Source: Alphaproteobacteria bacterium (lineage in GTDB: Bacteria; Pseudomonadota; Alphaproteobacteria; Micropepsales; Micropepsaceae). From it: DNA of 64,000 bases. The stretch is from contig WGNJ01000012.1 in the NCBI GenBank assembly GCA_016124635.1, positions 105,045 to 169,044 on the forward strand, given 5' to 3'. The position numbers and the translations under genes are program-made. Positions 7,715-17,063 of the stretch are shown here, piece by piece. The notes beneath the pieces were generated by a model. The model worked only from the letters and a program-made list of their open reading frames with translations, did not search any database and was not told the DNA's origin. Position 1 is the first letter of the stretch. Each line of letters starts with the position of its first letter.

Positions 7715-9376
7715 ATGATGCGCAAGTGGCTTATCGGCGCAGCTGTTGTGGTTGCAGCTCTCGCTGTAACCGGATTCGTTCTCTTCCAGAACTACTGGTA
7801 CTACCTGCCGGGGATCATGGCCTCGATCCGTGATCCGATTCAGCCGAACCAGCCGGTTGTTTGGGACAAAGGGCCCGCTGCAGCACCGACGCCGGCGGCC
7901 AGCCGTCCGCCGAACATCATCCTCATCTTGGCCGACGACCTTGGTTACAACGACATCACCTTCAACGGCGGCGGCGTCGCCGGTGGCGCGGTGCCGACGC
8001 CCAATATCGACTCGATCGGCCATGACGGCGTCGACTTGAGCGAGTCTTACGCCGGGAACGCGACGTGCGCGCCGTCGCGCGCGGCGATTTTGACCGGCCG
8101 CTACGCGACGCGCTTCGGCTTCGAATTCACGCCGGTTCCGGTTCAGTTCTCGCGCCTCGTCGGTCACACGCAGACCGGCATCCATCCGCCGATTTACCAT
8201 CAGGAAGTCGAAGCCGACGTTCCGGAAATGGCGCAGATGACCGTGCCGACCAGCGAAATAACGCTGCCCCAACTGCTCAAGACGGTCGGCTATCACACGA
8301 TCGCGTTCGGCAAGTGGCACTTGGGCGAAACGGCGCAGACGCGTCCTGAAGCGCGCGGCTTCGATGAGTATCTGGGCTTCCTGGCCGGCGCTTCGATGTA
8401 TTTTCCGGCCGGCGACCCGAGGGCCGAAGAGTCGCGCCAAGATTTCGATCCGATCGACAAATTCCTTTGGGCGAATCTTCCCTACGCGGTCGTCAACAAC
8501 AGCGGCCCGCATCGCTTCGCGCCGTCGGAATACATGACCGACTATCTGGCGGACGAAACCGTGAAGGCGATCGGCGCCAACAAGAACAGGCCGTTCTTCA
8601 TGTACGTCGCGTTCAACGCGCCGCACACGCCGCTGCAGGCCTTGAAGTCGGATTACGACGCGCTTCCGCAGATCCAGAACCACCGTCTGCGTGTCTATGC
8701 GGCGATGATCCGCGCGCTCGATCGCGGCGTCGGCAAGATCCTCGATGCCGTGAAAGCGAACGGTCTCGACGACAATACGCTCATCTTCTTCACCAGCGAC
8801 AACGGTGGCGCCAACTACATCGGCCTTCCCGACATCAACAAGCCGTTCCGTGGCTGGAAGATGACGTTCTTCGAAGGCGGCATTCGCGTGCCGTTTTTCA
8901 TAAAATGGCCGGCCAAGATCACCAAGGGCGACATGTATTCCGGCGCCGTCGGCCACGTCGATATCTTCGCAACGGCCGCTGCCGCCGCGGGCGCCGCCAT
9001 GCCGAGCGACCGCAAGATGGACGGCGTCAACTTGATGCCCTTCATCCTCGGCACATCGCAAGGCTCACCGCACCAAACGATGTTCTGGCGCTCCGGCGGC
9101 TATCGCGTGCTGCGCGCGGGCGATTGGAAATTGCAGGTATCGGACGAACTCAAGAAGAGCTGGCTCTTCGACATGAAGAACGATCCAACCGAGAAAACCA
9201 ATCTGGTCGACAGCCAGCCCGACAAACTTGCCGAGCTCAGGGCGGAGCTCGACAAGATCAATGCCGAACAAGCAAAGCCGCTGTGGCCGTCTTTGCTTGA
9301 AGGTGCCGTTGCCATCGATCATCCGCTCGATGCGCCCGAGCAACCTGGTGAGGAATACATCTACTGGGCCAACTGA
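7715..9376 (+). CDS. Membrane-anchored Cys-type sulfatase
   Basis: The 553-residue protein starts with a positively charged signal anchor (residues about 4-24), so the catalytic part is outside the cytoplasm. The alkaline-phosphatase-superfamily core shows the metal-binding ADD (D74, D75), and the sulfatase signature CAPSR (Cys118 to Arg122) followed by AAILTGRY. Cys118 must be oxidised to formylglycine for activity. HTPL and TSDNGG motifs and a GKWHLG segment complete the active site. The substrate class cannot be read. The TAGGAG that includes the stop of the GST-like gene is the ribosome site. The next gene, starting right at the stop, is the modifying enzyme. Confidence 0.93.
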   Translation: MMRKWLIGAAVVVAALAVTGFVLFQNYWYYLPGIMASIRDPIQPNQPVVWDKGPAAAPTPAASRPPNIILILADDLGYNDITFNGGGVAGGAVPTPNIDSIGHDGVDLSESYAGNATCAPSRAAILTGRYATRFGFEFTPVPVQFSRLVGHTQTGIHPPIYHQEVEADVPEMAQMTVPTSEITLPQLLKTVGYHTIAFGKWHLGETAQTRPEARGFDEYLGFLAGASMYFPAGDPRAEESRQDFDPIDKFLWANLPYAVVNNSGPHRFAPSEYMTDYLADETVKAIGANKNRPFFMYVAFNAPHTPLQALKSDYDALPQIQNHRLRVYAAMIRALDRGVGKILDAVKANGLDDNTLIFFTSDNGGANYIGLPDINKPFRGWKMTFFEGGIRVPFFIKWPAKITKGDMYSGAVGHVDIFATAAAAAGAAMPSDRKMDGVNLMPFILGTSQGSPHQTMFWRSGGYRVLRAGDWKLQVSDELKKSWLFDMKNDPTEKTNLVDSQPDKLAELRAELDKINAEQAKPLWPSLLEGAVAIDHPLDAPEQPGEEYIYWAN

Positions 9377-10297
9377 ATGCGCACCGTCCTGATCCTGGCT
9401 TCACTCGTCGCGCTGACGGCGCTTGCTGCGGGAGCGTATTGGTGGCGCAGCGCGCCGCACGCGCTACCGACGCGGCTCGTCTGCTTGAGCGGACCGACCT
9501 CATCGGGCGCACACGCCGGCATGGTTTGGATTCCAGCCGGCACCTTTGAGATGGGAGACGACGTTTATCCGGAAGAAGGTCCACGGCATCGGGAAACCGC
9601 TGCCGGCTTTTGGATGGACCGGACCGAGGTCACCAATGCCGAGTTCGAAGCCTTCGTTGACGCAACGCATTACGTCACGACTGCCGAGCGCCCCGGCAAG
9701 GAAGGCGCCGCCGTCTTCGTGATGCCGTCGGGCGATGATGGCCTCGGCGATGTTTCGAAGTGGTGGCGTTACGTACCAGGGGCCAACTGGCGCCATCCAG
9801 GCGGACCGCACACATCGATTGAAGGCCGCGATCACTTTCCCGTCGTCGCGCTGACCTACGAGGACATCCAAGCCTACGCGAAATGGAAAGGCCGCGAGCT
9901 GCCGACAGAGGCGGAATGGGAATGGGCCGCGCGCGGCGGCGCATCTCGAATGCCGGATCATGAACAACCGAAGGACGCCAACACATGGCAGGGCGTCTTT
10001 CCCATCATCGACACGGGCGAAGACGGCTTCGCGGGCGTAGCGCCGGTCGGTTGCTTCAAGGCGAACGCTTACGGCCTCTACGACATGATCGGCAACGTCT
10101 GGGAATGGACGGCAGACGAGTACCGCGACCACACGCCGAAGGCGCGGGTGATCAAGGGCGGCTCATATTTGTGCGCGCCGAACTATTGCATGCGCTATCG
10201 CGCCGGCGCGCGCCAACCTGAAGAAGACGATCTCGCGACGAGCCACGTCGGATTCCGCACGATTTTGCGCGCGTCCGACCGAGCCGCCGCGCCCTAA
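9377..10297 (+). CDS. Exported formylglycine-generating enzyme (SUMF1/FGE family)
   Basis: The 306-residue protein has an N-terminal hydrophobic signal or anchor (residues about 3-21) and then a full FGE-sulfatase domain: MVWIPAGTFEMG, WMDRTEVTN, LPTEAEWEWAARGG, YDMIGNVWEW and GGSYLCAPNYCMRYR. Cys266 and Cys271 correspond to the two copper-binding cysteines of true FGEs, so it is a genuine modifying enzyme rather than only a lectin-like relative. Its ATG follows the sulfatase TGA with no gap, which argues for translational coupling and for the sulfatase being its client. The signal implies that oxidation of the sulfatase cysteine occurs outside the cytoplasm or during export. Confidence 0.9.
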   Translation: MRTVLILASLVALTALAAGAYWWRSAPHALPTRLVCLSGPTSSGAHAGMVWIPAGTFEMGDDVYPEEGPRHRETAAGFWMDRTEVTNAEFEAFVDATHYVTTAERPGKEGAAVFVMPSGDDGLGDVSKWWRYVPGANWRHPGGPHTSIEGRDHFPVVALTYEDIQAYAKWKGRELPTEAEWEWAARGGASRMPDHEQPKDANTWQGVFPIIDTGEDGFAGVAPVGCFKANAYGLYDMIGNVWEWTADEYRDHTPKARVIKGGSYLCAPNYCMRYRAGARQPEEDDLATSHVGFRTILRASDRAAAP

Positions 10298-10299
10298 GA

Positions 10300-11487
10300 T
10301 CAATTGCGTGTGTCCGCGGGCGCGAGATCGATTGGCGCCAACGGGATCGCACCGCTCAATCCTTTGTAATATCGCAGCAGCAGAACCAACGAAGCCGCGG
10401 CGCCGATGAGCGACAACAGAATCGCGACGCTCAACGATGCGCCGAGCGCGACAAGGCCCGCTGCAACAAAACAGCTCGCCGCGCAGCCCACGTCCCAAGC
10501 ACCCTCCGTCGCGACGTGGAACCTGAGCGCGCATGGCGACTTCTTGGCCTCGTTGTAGACGGCCGTCATCACCGTCGGCACATAGAGGCAAAGGACGAGT
10601 GCGCCGAGCGCGTTGGCGATCACCGCCATCGTGGCGCCGCTGCTTGCCGCGCGCACGACCGTCGTCAGCAGCAGCACGCCGAACGCGAGCCAGACAGCGC
10701 GCACGCCGTGGCCCGCGTCGATCAAGCGCCCGAGCGCCATACCTGAGATGGCGCCGGCCAAAGCCGCAATCGCCATCGCACCGCCGAACGCTGTGAAGCT
10801 TTGGCTGAGTGAGAAGAACAACACCATCTGCCAGACGAAGTAATAGCCCGCCGCGATCCAGCCGTCGCACACGAAGAGCAACACGCCGCGCCAGGCCGCT
10901 TTGAAGGCGCCAGGCGCGCTCGGCGCGATTGCGATCGCCGGCGCGCGCAACAACGGAAGCGCGGCCACAAATTGCACGCCGGCCGTGGCGTTGAATGCGA
11001 CCACCGGCCCGAGTGTCGCCAGCGTCCAACCGCCGACCACCGGAGCCACGATACCGACGACTGCGGCCAAGGCCTCGCGCGCGCCGATTTGATGCCCGCG
11101 ATGCTCGGCGTCGCCGAGCGTCGCGAAATAGGCGTGATAGGACGTCCAATAGAACGTGTCGCCGATCGACGCGATCAAGATGAAGCCCGCGAGCATCAGG
11201 TCGACGCCGTGCACGAACGGCAGGAACGGGTACTGCAAGCCGGTGACGACCGTTCCGAATATGACGACGGCTTTGACGCCGAACCGCTTTGCTGCGACGA
11301 GCACGAGCGGCCGCAGCACAAAGCGCCCGGCGAGAATGAGCGCGACCGTCACCAGCACGAGCGGCACGGACAACCCTGCTTTCAGCAAAAACACCCGGAA
11401 GAAGACGCCGCCGCCTTCGAGCGCAAAGGTGTGAATGCCGTAGTGCAGATTTAGACGATTGATGGTCGTGTTTCGGAGATAGGCCAT
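10300..11487 (-). CDS. MFS-type transporter
   Basis: The 395-residue protein has about 11-12 hydrophobic segments in two halves, with the basic loop between segments 2 and 3 (VAAKRFGVK) and another between the halves, as in the major facilitator superfamily. Segment composition is rich in Ala, Gly and Val. No substrate motif is visible. It is alone on its strand and meets the FGE gene tail to tail with 2 bases between the stops. The start is the first ATG; about 210 bases upstream contain the divergent start of the HtrA-like gene. Confidence 0.75.
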   Translation of the reverse strand: MAYLRNTTINRLNLHYGIHTFALEGGGVFFRVFLLKAGLSVPLVLVTVALILAGRFVLRPLVLVAAKRFGVKAVVIFGTVVTGLQYPFLPFVHGVDLMLAGFILIASIGDTFYWTSYHAYFATLGDAEHRGHQIGAREALAAVVGIVAPVVGGWTLATLGPVVAFNATAGVQFVAALPLLRAPAIAIAPSAPGAFKAAWRGVLLFVCDGWIAAGYYFVWQMVLFFSLSQSFTAFGGAMAIAALAGAISGMALGRLIDAGHGVRAVWLAFGVLLLTTVVRAASSGATMAVIANALGALVLCLYVPTVMTAVYNEAKKSPCALRFHVATEGAWDVGCAASCFVAAGLVALGASLSVAILLSLIGAAASLVLLLRYYKGLSGAIPLAPIDLAPADTRN

Positions 11488-11700
11488 GGATCACCGGAGA
11501 GAGCGTGCGTGCGCGAAAGATCGCCGGCGTCGCGGCGGGGCGCGCGGAGGTCGCAAGTGCGGTGGTGATCAAGCCAACATGGCGCGCAGTGGTAGGTCGC
11601 GCCGGGGCTCCTGTCAATCGCGCGCCCTGGTCATCCGGCCGATACCAGGCACTGCGTGCAAATCTCAAATTACGCTCTATCTAAATATTGGAGCACCCGC

Positions 11701-12594
11701 ATGACCAACCCCTTGAGCCAATTTTCGACGGCCCTCGCCGAGCGCGCTGCCGGGGCCGCACTATTGATCGGCGCGATCAAGCTCCTCGACGGCCGGCATT
11801 TGACGGCGACGCTGTGGCGCCCTGATTTGCTGGTCGTCTCGGAACAGGCGTTGCCGTCGCGAGCTGAGTTTGAGGTCGTTCTGTCGGGCGGCGCGTCCGC
11901 CAAAGCAATGCTCGCCGGCCGCGATGCCGGTACCAACGTGGCGCTCCTCAGACTCGCGCAGCCGGTATCGTTCGCAGTGCGGCCGCAAGTTGGGCCAGTT
12001 CTTGGTTCTCTTGTGCTGGCGATCGGTGCGGACGGAGGCGGCGGCGCCACGGCGCGCCTTGGGCTCGTCAATCAAGCAGGCCCGGAGTGGATCTCGAGCC
12101 GCGGCGGTCGTGTCGATCGGCGGATCGTTCTTGATGCTCACGTCGCGCGCAGTGAAGAGGGTGGCCCCGTGATCGACGCGAACGGCGCGCTGCTCGGCAT
12201 TTCGACCCTCGGCCCCAGGCGCCAAGTGTTGGTGATCCCTGCCGCCACGATCGAGCGCGTTGTTCCCTTGCTTCAAAGTGAGGGTCGCGTCGCGCGCGGT
12301 TGGCTCGGCGTTGCGGTACAGCCCGTTGCGGTGCCGGACGCGCTTCGTGACAAGGCCGGACAAGCGCACGGCTTCATGGTGATGTCGGCGGTCGCCGATG
12401 GGCCCGCGGCGAAGGCCGGTGTCGTGCCCGGCGATATCGTCGTGGCCATCGACGGCGAACCTATCCGCCGCTACCGCAAATTCGCGGCGTGCTTGGGGCC
12501 TGAAAGTATCGGCCGAACGACGGAGCTTTCTGTCATCCGCGGCGGCGCTGTCGTCAGTGTAAAGGCGACGGTCACCGCAAGGCCCGCTGCATGA
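11701..12594 (+). CDS. HtrA/DegP-like PDZ protein lacking the catalytic triad
   Basis: The 297-residue product aligns by eye with S1C (HtrA) proteases: a degenerate trypsin-like domain (residues about 15-195) and one PDZ domain (about 198-295, RGWLGVAVQPV, AGVVPGDIVVAIDGEPI). All three triad positions are changed: Gln49 in VVSEQAL replaces His, Asn79 in GTNVALL replaces Asp, and Glu153 in SEEGGPV replaces Ser. No signal peptide is seen, so it is probably cytoplasmic. It overlaps the LuxR-type regulator by 4 bases (ATGA). I infer a non-proteolytic binding or sensory protein; similar degenerate proteins are, as I recall, paired with regulators in other alphaproteobacteria. Confidence 0.8.
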   Translation: MTNPLSQFSTALAERAAGAALLIGAIKLLDGRHLTATLWRPDLLVVSEQALPSRAEFEVVLSGGASAKAMLAGRDAGTNVALLRLAQPVSFAVRPQVGPVLGSLVLAIGADGGGGATARLGLVNQAGPEWISSRGGRVDRRIVLDAHVARSEEGGPVIDANGALLGISTLGPRRQVLVIPAATIERVVPLLQSEGRVARGWLGVAVQPVAVPDALRDKAGQAHGFMVMSAVADGPAAKAGVVPGDIVVAIDGEPIRRYRKFAACLGPESIGRTTELSVIRGGAVVSVKATVTARPAA

Positions 12595-13121
12595 GTGTTC
12601 CGGCGCTTCGCGTGCGACGTCCTTTGCGTGTCCAAGTGAACGCGCACGATCCTGCACGCCGCGCCGCACTCGAAGTGATCGTGACCGGCTTCGGTCACAT
12701 GCTTGCGTCGAGCGATACCGACGTCATCTTGAGCGACGGCGATCACGAGTTGTCGCCTCAAGCGCCAACGGTCGTTCTTGGCAGCCGCGATGATCATTGC
12801 GCCGGCTTGCTTCCGTCGGATGCAACGCCTGCTCAAATCGATGCGGCACTTCATGCTGTCGCCGCGGGCCTCATTGTGCGCGCAAACACCGAGGTCGCGT
12901 TCGGCGAACTCTCAGAGCCATGCCAGGCGCTCCTGACGCCGCGCGAGACTGAGGTGCTCGTCGCAATCTCCGAAGGCCTCAACAACAAGGAGATCGCCCG
13001 CCGCCTGGAGATATCGCACCACACCGTCAAATTTCACATTGAGTCACTTTTGCGAAAGTTGGGTGCGCGCTCGCGTGCGGAAGCGGTGGCCGTAGGCATG
13101 AAGCACCGGAACGAAGTCTAG
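12591..13121 (+). CDS. LuxR-type regulator with a degenerate receiver
   Basis: The 176-residue protein ends in a clear LuxR helix-turn-helix (LTPRETEVLVAISEGLNNKEIARRL, split here as LTPRETEVL and NNKEIARRLEIS, then HTVKFHIESLLRKLGARSRAEAV). The N-terminal ~90 residues occupy the place of a receiver domain but are short and lack a normal phospho-acceptor strand: DVILSDGDHEL is followed directly by APTVVLGSR. Phosphorylation control is therefore doubtful. The 4-base overlap with the preceding non-catalytic HtrA-like gene suggests the two proteins act together. Its targets are unknown. Confidence 0.85.
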   Translation: MSVPALRVRRPLRVQVNAHDPARRAALEVIVTGFGHMLASSDTDVILSDGDHELSPQAPTVVLGSRDDHCAGLLPSDATPAQIDAALHAVAAGLIVRANTEVAFGELSEPCQALLTPRETEVLVAISEGLNNKEIARRLEISHHTVKFHIESLLRKLGARSRAEAVAVGMKHRNEV

Positions 13122-13433
13122 GCGTCACCTCCTGTCGGTTGAATTCAGTCTGAACATTCGCGCGCCACGTGTCGTAGCGACCAACGCCAAATCGAGCGGC
13201 GGTGTTCGCAAGTGATCGGCAGTTCACCTTGGATTCGAAGGCCCGCCACCGTACCCTTGTTGTCGGGTTGTGGGGGCGGCGATGCGAACGATCGCGCTGC
13301 AAAAGGCGTCGCAGGCAATCGTCAATAGTCACGATATCGGATGGGTCTGCGGCAACCGTCGCGGCGCTAACTCGGCACATCGTGAACCGGGTCAACACCA
13401 CGACACTGCACGCGACGAACGAAGCGTGGTGCC
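13122..13433. other. Intergenic region, no gene recognised
   Basis: About 310 bases precede the patatin-domain gene. Open frames on both strands here lack ribosome sites and family-like content. It presumably holds the promoter for the downstream gene; no confident boxes were found. Confidence 0.35.
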
Positions 13434-16400
13434 ATGAGCGAGGAGCAAGCGCCGCGCGAAGACACCGACGTGACACCGGACGCGATCGTCCCCGACGGGC
13501 CGCATTCCGAGTGGCCGCGGGTCTATCCCTGGCCGCAGGTCGTCGCCCGATATCGCAGCCAGGAGGCGCGCTCCGAAGAAGGCGCGAACGACGAAGGCTA
13601 CAGAGATCGCACGCTTCTCGCCTCGCCGCGAACGATGGGTGCCGCCTCGCACATCTTCATCCTGGCGCGTCTACAGCTGATGGTGACGGCCGTCGTCGGC
13701 GCCGTGCTCCTCGACTTTCTGATCGCCGGATCGATGCGTGAGGCGCTGCGCTATTCCGTTGTCGACGCGCCCTGGCAATTTCCCGCGATCGTCATCGCGC
13801 TTCTCTTGGCTTGCGCAGCCGTAAGGTTTTCGACCGAAGCGATGATCGAGTTGGTCTCGCCCGATCTCTATGACGCGCGAGGGAACATAAGCCGCCTTGC
13901 GCACCTCTTGCCGCGCGTCCTGGCACTGTTCGTCGGCTGTGCGGCAGGTTACCCGTTGCTCAAGCTGGCGGCCGACACCGACATCGAGGCGCTTGGCAGT
14001 CTCGACAACCGAATATTCGCCGCGGTCTTCGGTGCCGTCTTCATTGCCGTGGGTCTGCTCGTCGCGATCGTCGGGCGGGGTCCGCACATCGGCAGTCGCA
14101 CGGCGCTCATGCGGCGCTCATCGTTCCTCCTTCGCGCGACGCTCGCGTTGCTGCCGCTTGCAGCCGTGATCGCGCTCGCGGGAACCTTGTGGGGCCTATT
14201 CCCCGGTGACGAGCCATCACGCTATTTGGGCATTCCACACGGCGCGCTCGATCGCTACCTCGCGCTCGACACGGAGCACGTGTTTATTCAAGCGGCCATA
14301 GAGGCGCTCGCAATCTTTCTGACAGCGATCGTCACGCGCCTCGCATTCAACGTGATCATCTATCTGATCGCGCCGACCGCGATGAGCTCGCCAGGTTTGA
14401 TCGGCGCCGTCGCTGCCTGGATACCGCGGTTGGCGGCGGCGGCAATTGGTTTCGTGCTGACGGTGCGCGTGATCGCGTTGTACGGCGCGCCGTCATTGTC
14501 CGAGACCTCGGGATATTGGCTGCTTGCCATCGCGCTCGGCTATTCGATCGTCGGCTTGATCGCGGCACTCATCGACGGTTCGTTCGGGGTGGTCACCGAC
14601 TCGAGCACGATCTTTCAGCGTACGGGCAGCCGCTGGCTCATGGGAGCGGAGCGCATGGCCGCCCTCGATCCGAGTTGGCGCCGCTTCTTCGCCCTTCTCG
14701 TGATCGGCGCCATCGCGATCTTCTTCGTCTTCTATGACGTCTCGAAGGTCAATTACGCGCAGAGCATCGGTCCGATCGCCATCGTACTTCTCTGGGCATT
14801 CGCGGCGATCGCGCTCTTCTTCCCGTTCGCTTACATGTCCCATGCAACCAAGATGCCGCTTCTGCTGATCATCTTGGTCGCCGCCGTGTCGTTCGCGGGG
14901 TTCGACATCAACGACAATCATCAGCTACGCGGCGCCGGCACGGCCATTCCGACGGTCGAAGAAGCGATCGCCGCGAGCGCTCAAGCGGCGCCGACCTATT
15001 ACCGCGAGACCGTGGATATCGGCGACTGGCTCGCAAGCCGCCGTGATTGGCAGCAATACGAACATTATCCGATCTTCCTCGTCGCCACCGAAGGCGGCGG
15101 CATCCGTGCGGCATATTTCACGGCCTCCGTTCTGGCCGCGTTTCAGGAGAAGTGTCCGGCCTTCGCCCAGCATGTATTGGCGATCAGCAGCGTCTCCGGC
15201 GGCAGCGTCGGCGCTGCCGTTTTCGCGGCGGAAGCTGCGGACCAGCTTTCCAATGTACGCGGCGTCGGCTGCAATCTCGGTGCGATTGAAACCGGCGTGC
15301 TCGTTGATCGCGCGCGCAGCGTCTTGGCGACCGACTTGTTGTCGCCGCTTCTTGGTGCGGCGCTCTTCCCCGACGCCCTGCAGCGCATTCTTCCCTTCCC
15401 GGTCGAGCGCTTCGATCGCGCGCGAGCGCTCGAATATGCGTTGGAAGACGCCTGGCGACGCGACACGCCGCCGTGCCGAACCTGTGATCCCGGGCGCATG
15501 TCGACCAAAGTCGCGGCCCTTTATCCGCGCGAGGACGTACGCCGTCCCGTGCCGCATCTCTTCCTCAACACGACGGAAGCAGGCACAGGGCTGAGCAAGC
15601 CGTTTGCCACCTGGGACATCGGCGAATTGTCTCTACCCGACCGCCGGCGCTCGAAGCGTGAGACGAACGCGCTACCTGTCCCGCGTCTCGTTCCGCTTCA
15701 GGATCGCATCGCGGTCGACAACGTACCGCTCAGCGCCGCTGCTTTCGTCAGCGCCCGCTTCCCATATTTGACGCCGGCCGCCCGCGTGGGTGACGCCGGT
15801 CATTATGTCGACGGCGGCTATTTCGAGAACTCGGGCACTTGGCTTGTCGGCGGGGTCGCGCAGAATTTGATCGGCCAGCGGCTCAACTACCGCAACGAAA
15901 AGAACAAGGAGCTGGAACGCGCCGTCCGCAACTCCGTCATCGTTGCGATCGTCATCCGCTCGGCTCCCTGCAATCCTTGCGGGCCGCAAGGCACGGACGT
16001 GACGGGAGAGGATCTCGACGCGACCTTCAACGAGGCGCTCTCGCCAGTTCGCGCTTTGCTCAACGCACGCGACAAGCGCGCGGAATATTCGATCAACGAT
16101 CTCGGCGCGATGACATCGCTCATTCAGCGTTTGACCGCTCGCCGCAATCGCATGGAACGCGGGACCGAGCCAGCGGCGGCATTGGAAGAGCCGGAGGCAA
16201 CGGCCGCCGAACGTGCACCGCGGGCGAGCGAATGCGCCAACACGATCTGCGCGGTGACGGTCACGTTTCACAACAAGTCGACGGCTGAAGTACCTCTCTC
16301 ATGGGTGCTCTCTAGTCGCGCTCGACAGGCGATGGACCAGGCGGTCGATCAGATCCTGAGCGAGGATTTGAAAACACCGATGCAGCCGCCGAACGAAGTC

Positions 16401-16502
16401 GAAGATGTGAACCGGCTCGAAGGTTCATACCGCCGCATCATGTGTCTGCTGCAGAACGACTCTAAGTCGGTTGGTTGCGCGCCGTCGCCGCAGGCGGAAT
16501 AG
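13434..16502 (+). CDS. Multi-pass membrane protein with C-terminal patatin-like phospholipase domain
   Basis: The 1022-residue product has about ten membrane segments between residues 70 and 500, then a soluble patatin-like domain (about 545-900). The oxyanion motif is EGGGIRA (Gly554-556), the nucleophile is probably Ser588 in SSVSGGSVG, and the dyad aspartate is Asp793 in YVDGGYFENSG. The nucleophile elbow has Ser in place of the first Gly of GxSxG, as in some cPLA2-like patatins. A CRTCDPG cysteine pair lies in an insertion around 680. The Glu/Ala-rich C-terminus may be flexible. I infer a membrane-bound lipase or esterase. It is not obviously cotranscribed with neighbours. Confidence 0.8.
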   Translation: MSEEQAPREDTDVTPDAIVPDGPHSEWPRVYPWPQVVARYRSQEARSEEGANDEGYRDRTLLASPRTMGAASHIFILARLQLMVTAVVGAVLLDFLIAGSMREALRYSVVDAPWQFPAIVIALLLACAAVRFSTEAMIELVSPDLYDARGNISRLAHLLPRVLALFVGCAAGYPLLKLAADTDIEALGSLDNRIFAAVFGAVFIAVGLLVAIVGRGPHIGSRTALMRRSSFLLRATLALLPLAAVIALAGTLWGLFPGDEPSRYLGIPHGALDRYLALDTEHVFIQAAIEALAIFLTAIVTRLAFNVIIYLIAPTAMSSPGLIGAVAAWIPRLAAAAIGFVLTVRVIALYGAPSLSETSGYWLLAIALGYSIVGLIAALIDGSFGVVTDSSTIFQRTGSRWLMGAERMAALDPSWRRFFALLVIGAIAIFFVFYDVSKVNYAQSIGPIAIVLLWAFAAIALFFPFAYMSHATKMPLLLIILVAAVSFAGFDINDNHQLRGAGTAIPTVEEAIAASAQAAPTYYRETVDIGDWLASRRDWQQYEHYPIFLVATEGGGIRAAYFTASVLAAFQEKCPAFAQHVLAISSVSGGSVGAAVFAAEAADQLSNVRGVGCNLGAIETGVLVDRARSVLATDLLSPLLGAALFPDALQRILPFPVERFDRARALEYALEDAWRRDTPPCRTCDPGRMSTKVAALYPREDVRRPVPHLFLNTTEAGTGLSKPFATWDIGELSLPDRRRSKRETNALPVPRLVPLQDRIAVDNVPLSAAAFVSARFPYLTPAARVGDAGHYVDGGYFENSGTWLVGGVAQNLIGQRLNYRNEKNKELERAVRNSVIVAIVIRSAPCNPCGPQGTDVTGEDLDATFNEALSPVRALLNARDKRAEYSINDLGAMTSLIQRLTARRNRMERGTEPAAALEEPEATAAERAPRASECANTICAVTVTFHNKSTAEVPLSWVLSSRARQAMDQAVDQILSEDLKTPMQPPNEVEDVNRLEGSYRRIMCLLQNDSKSVGCAPSPQAE

Positions 16503-16505
16503 GCG

Positions 16506-16823
16506 TTAGTCGTCCGTGAATTGATAGACGTCCGCAGTGCACATATCGACGTTCTTCTTTTCCACCTGATGGCCGTCGTCGAACGTCGCGCGCAAATCGT
16601 AGAGACAATCGCTGGTGTCGAGCTCGACCTCTTTCACCTTGCCGACGCCGAGCGCCGTCTTGCCGAGCATGTCGGCATCCCACTCTTTCGCGGCGGGCTT
16701 CTTCGCCTGCAGTGAAACCATCGCGTAGTGTGTTGGATTGAAGACCTTAATGGTCTTGGCTTCGGCGATGCCACCGGATGCAGCAAGCATTGCGACGCAT
16801 AAGAGCCAAAACTTCGAGCGCAT
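16506..16823 (-). CDS. Small secreted protein of a conserved unnamed family
   Basis: The 105-residue product has a Sec signal (MRSKFWLLCVAMLAASGG, cleavage probably after AEA) with a GAGACGGA-type ribosome site. The mature part matches a small family I have seen in many alphaproteobacteria: VFNPTHYAMVSL, then EWDADMLGKTALG, then a CLYDLRATFDDG strand and a final VDMC. The two cysteines probably pair. The function is unknown. I chose the ATG at 16823 because the longer frame to 17078 crosses non-protein-like sequence and would bury the signal peptide. It is divergent from the TonB receptor operon. Confidence 0.75.
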   Translation of the reverse strand: MRSKFWLLCVAMLAASGGIAEAKTIKVFNPTHYAMVSLQAKKPAAKEWDADMLGKTALGVGKVKEVELDTSDCLYDLRATFDDGHQVEKKNVDMCTADVYQFTDD

Positions 16824-17063
16824 GGTTTCGTCCGTCTCGCGATAAGAGCGTAATCGATCGTTCAGCCTTTGAACAACAAGCCCAATATTCAGGGCGAAAT
16901 TGCGGCGTGTGAGCGTGGGACCGGGAGCGGCAGGTTCCAGCCGTGGCGGGTATTTTGCGCACCAAGACTTTGACAAACAAGGACTTCCCTGAAACCACCG
17001 ATTTACCAACCTGAGCCTATCGTCAAGCCGAATACCCCGTCTCGCGATCCAAGGGTTTGACGA

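Noticed and set aside
13434..16502. Patatin gene as a toxin or type VI effector
   Set aside because: There is no secretion marker, immunity gene or MIX/PAAR-type domain, and the many N-terminal membrane segments suit a resident membrane protein better.
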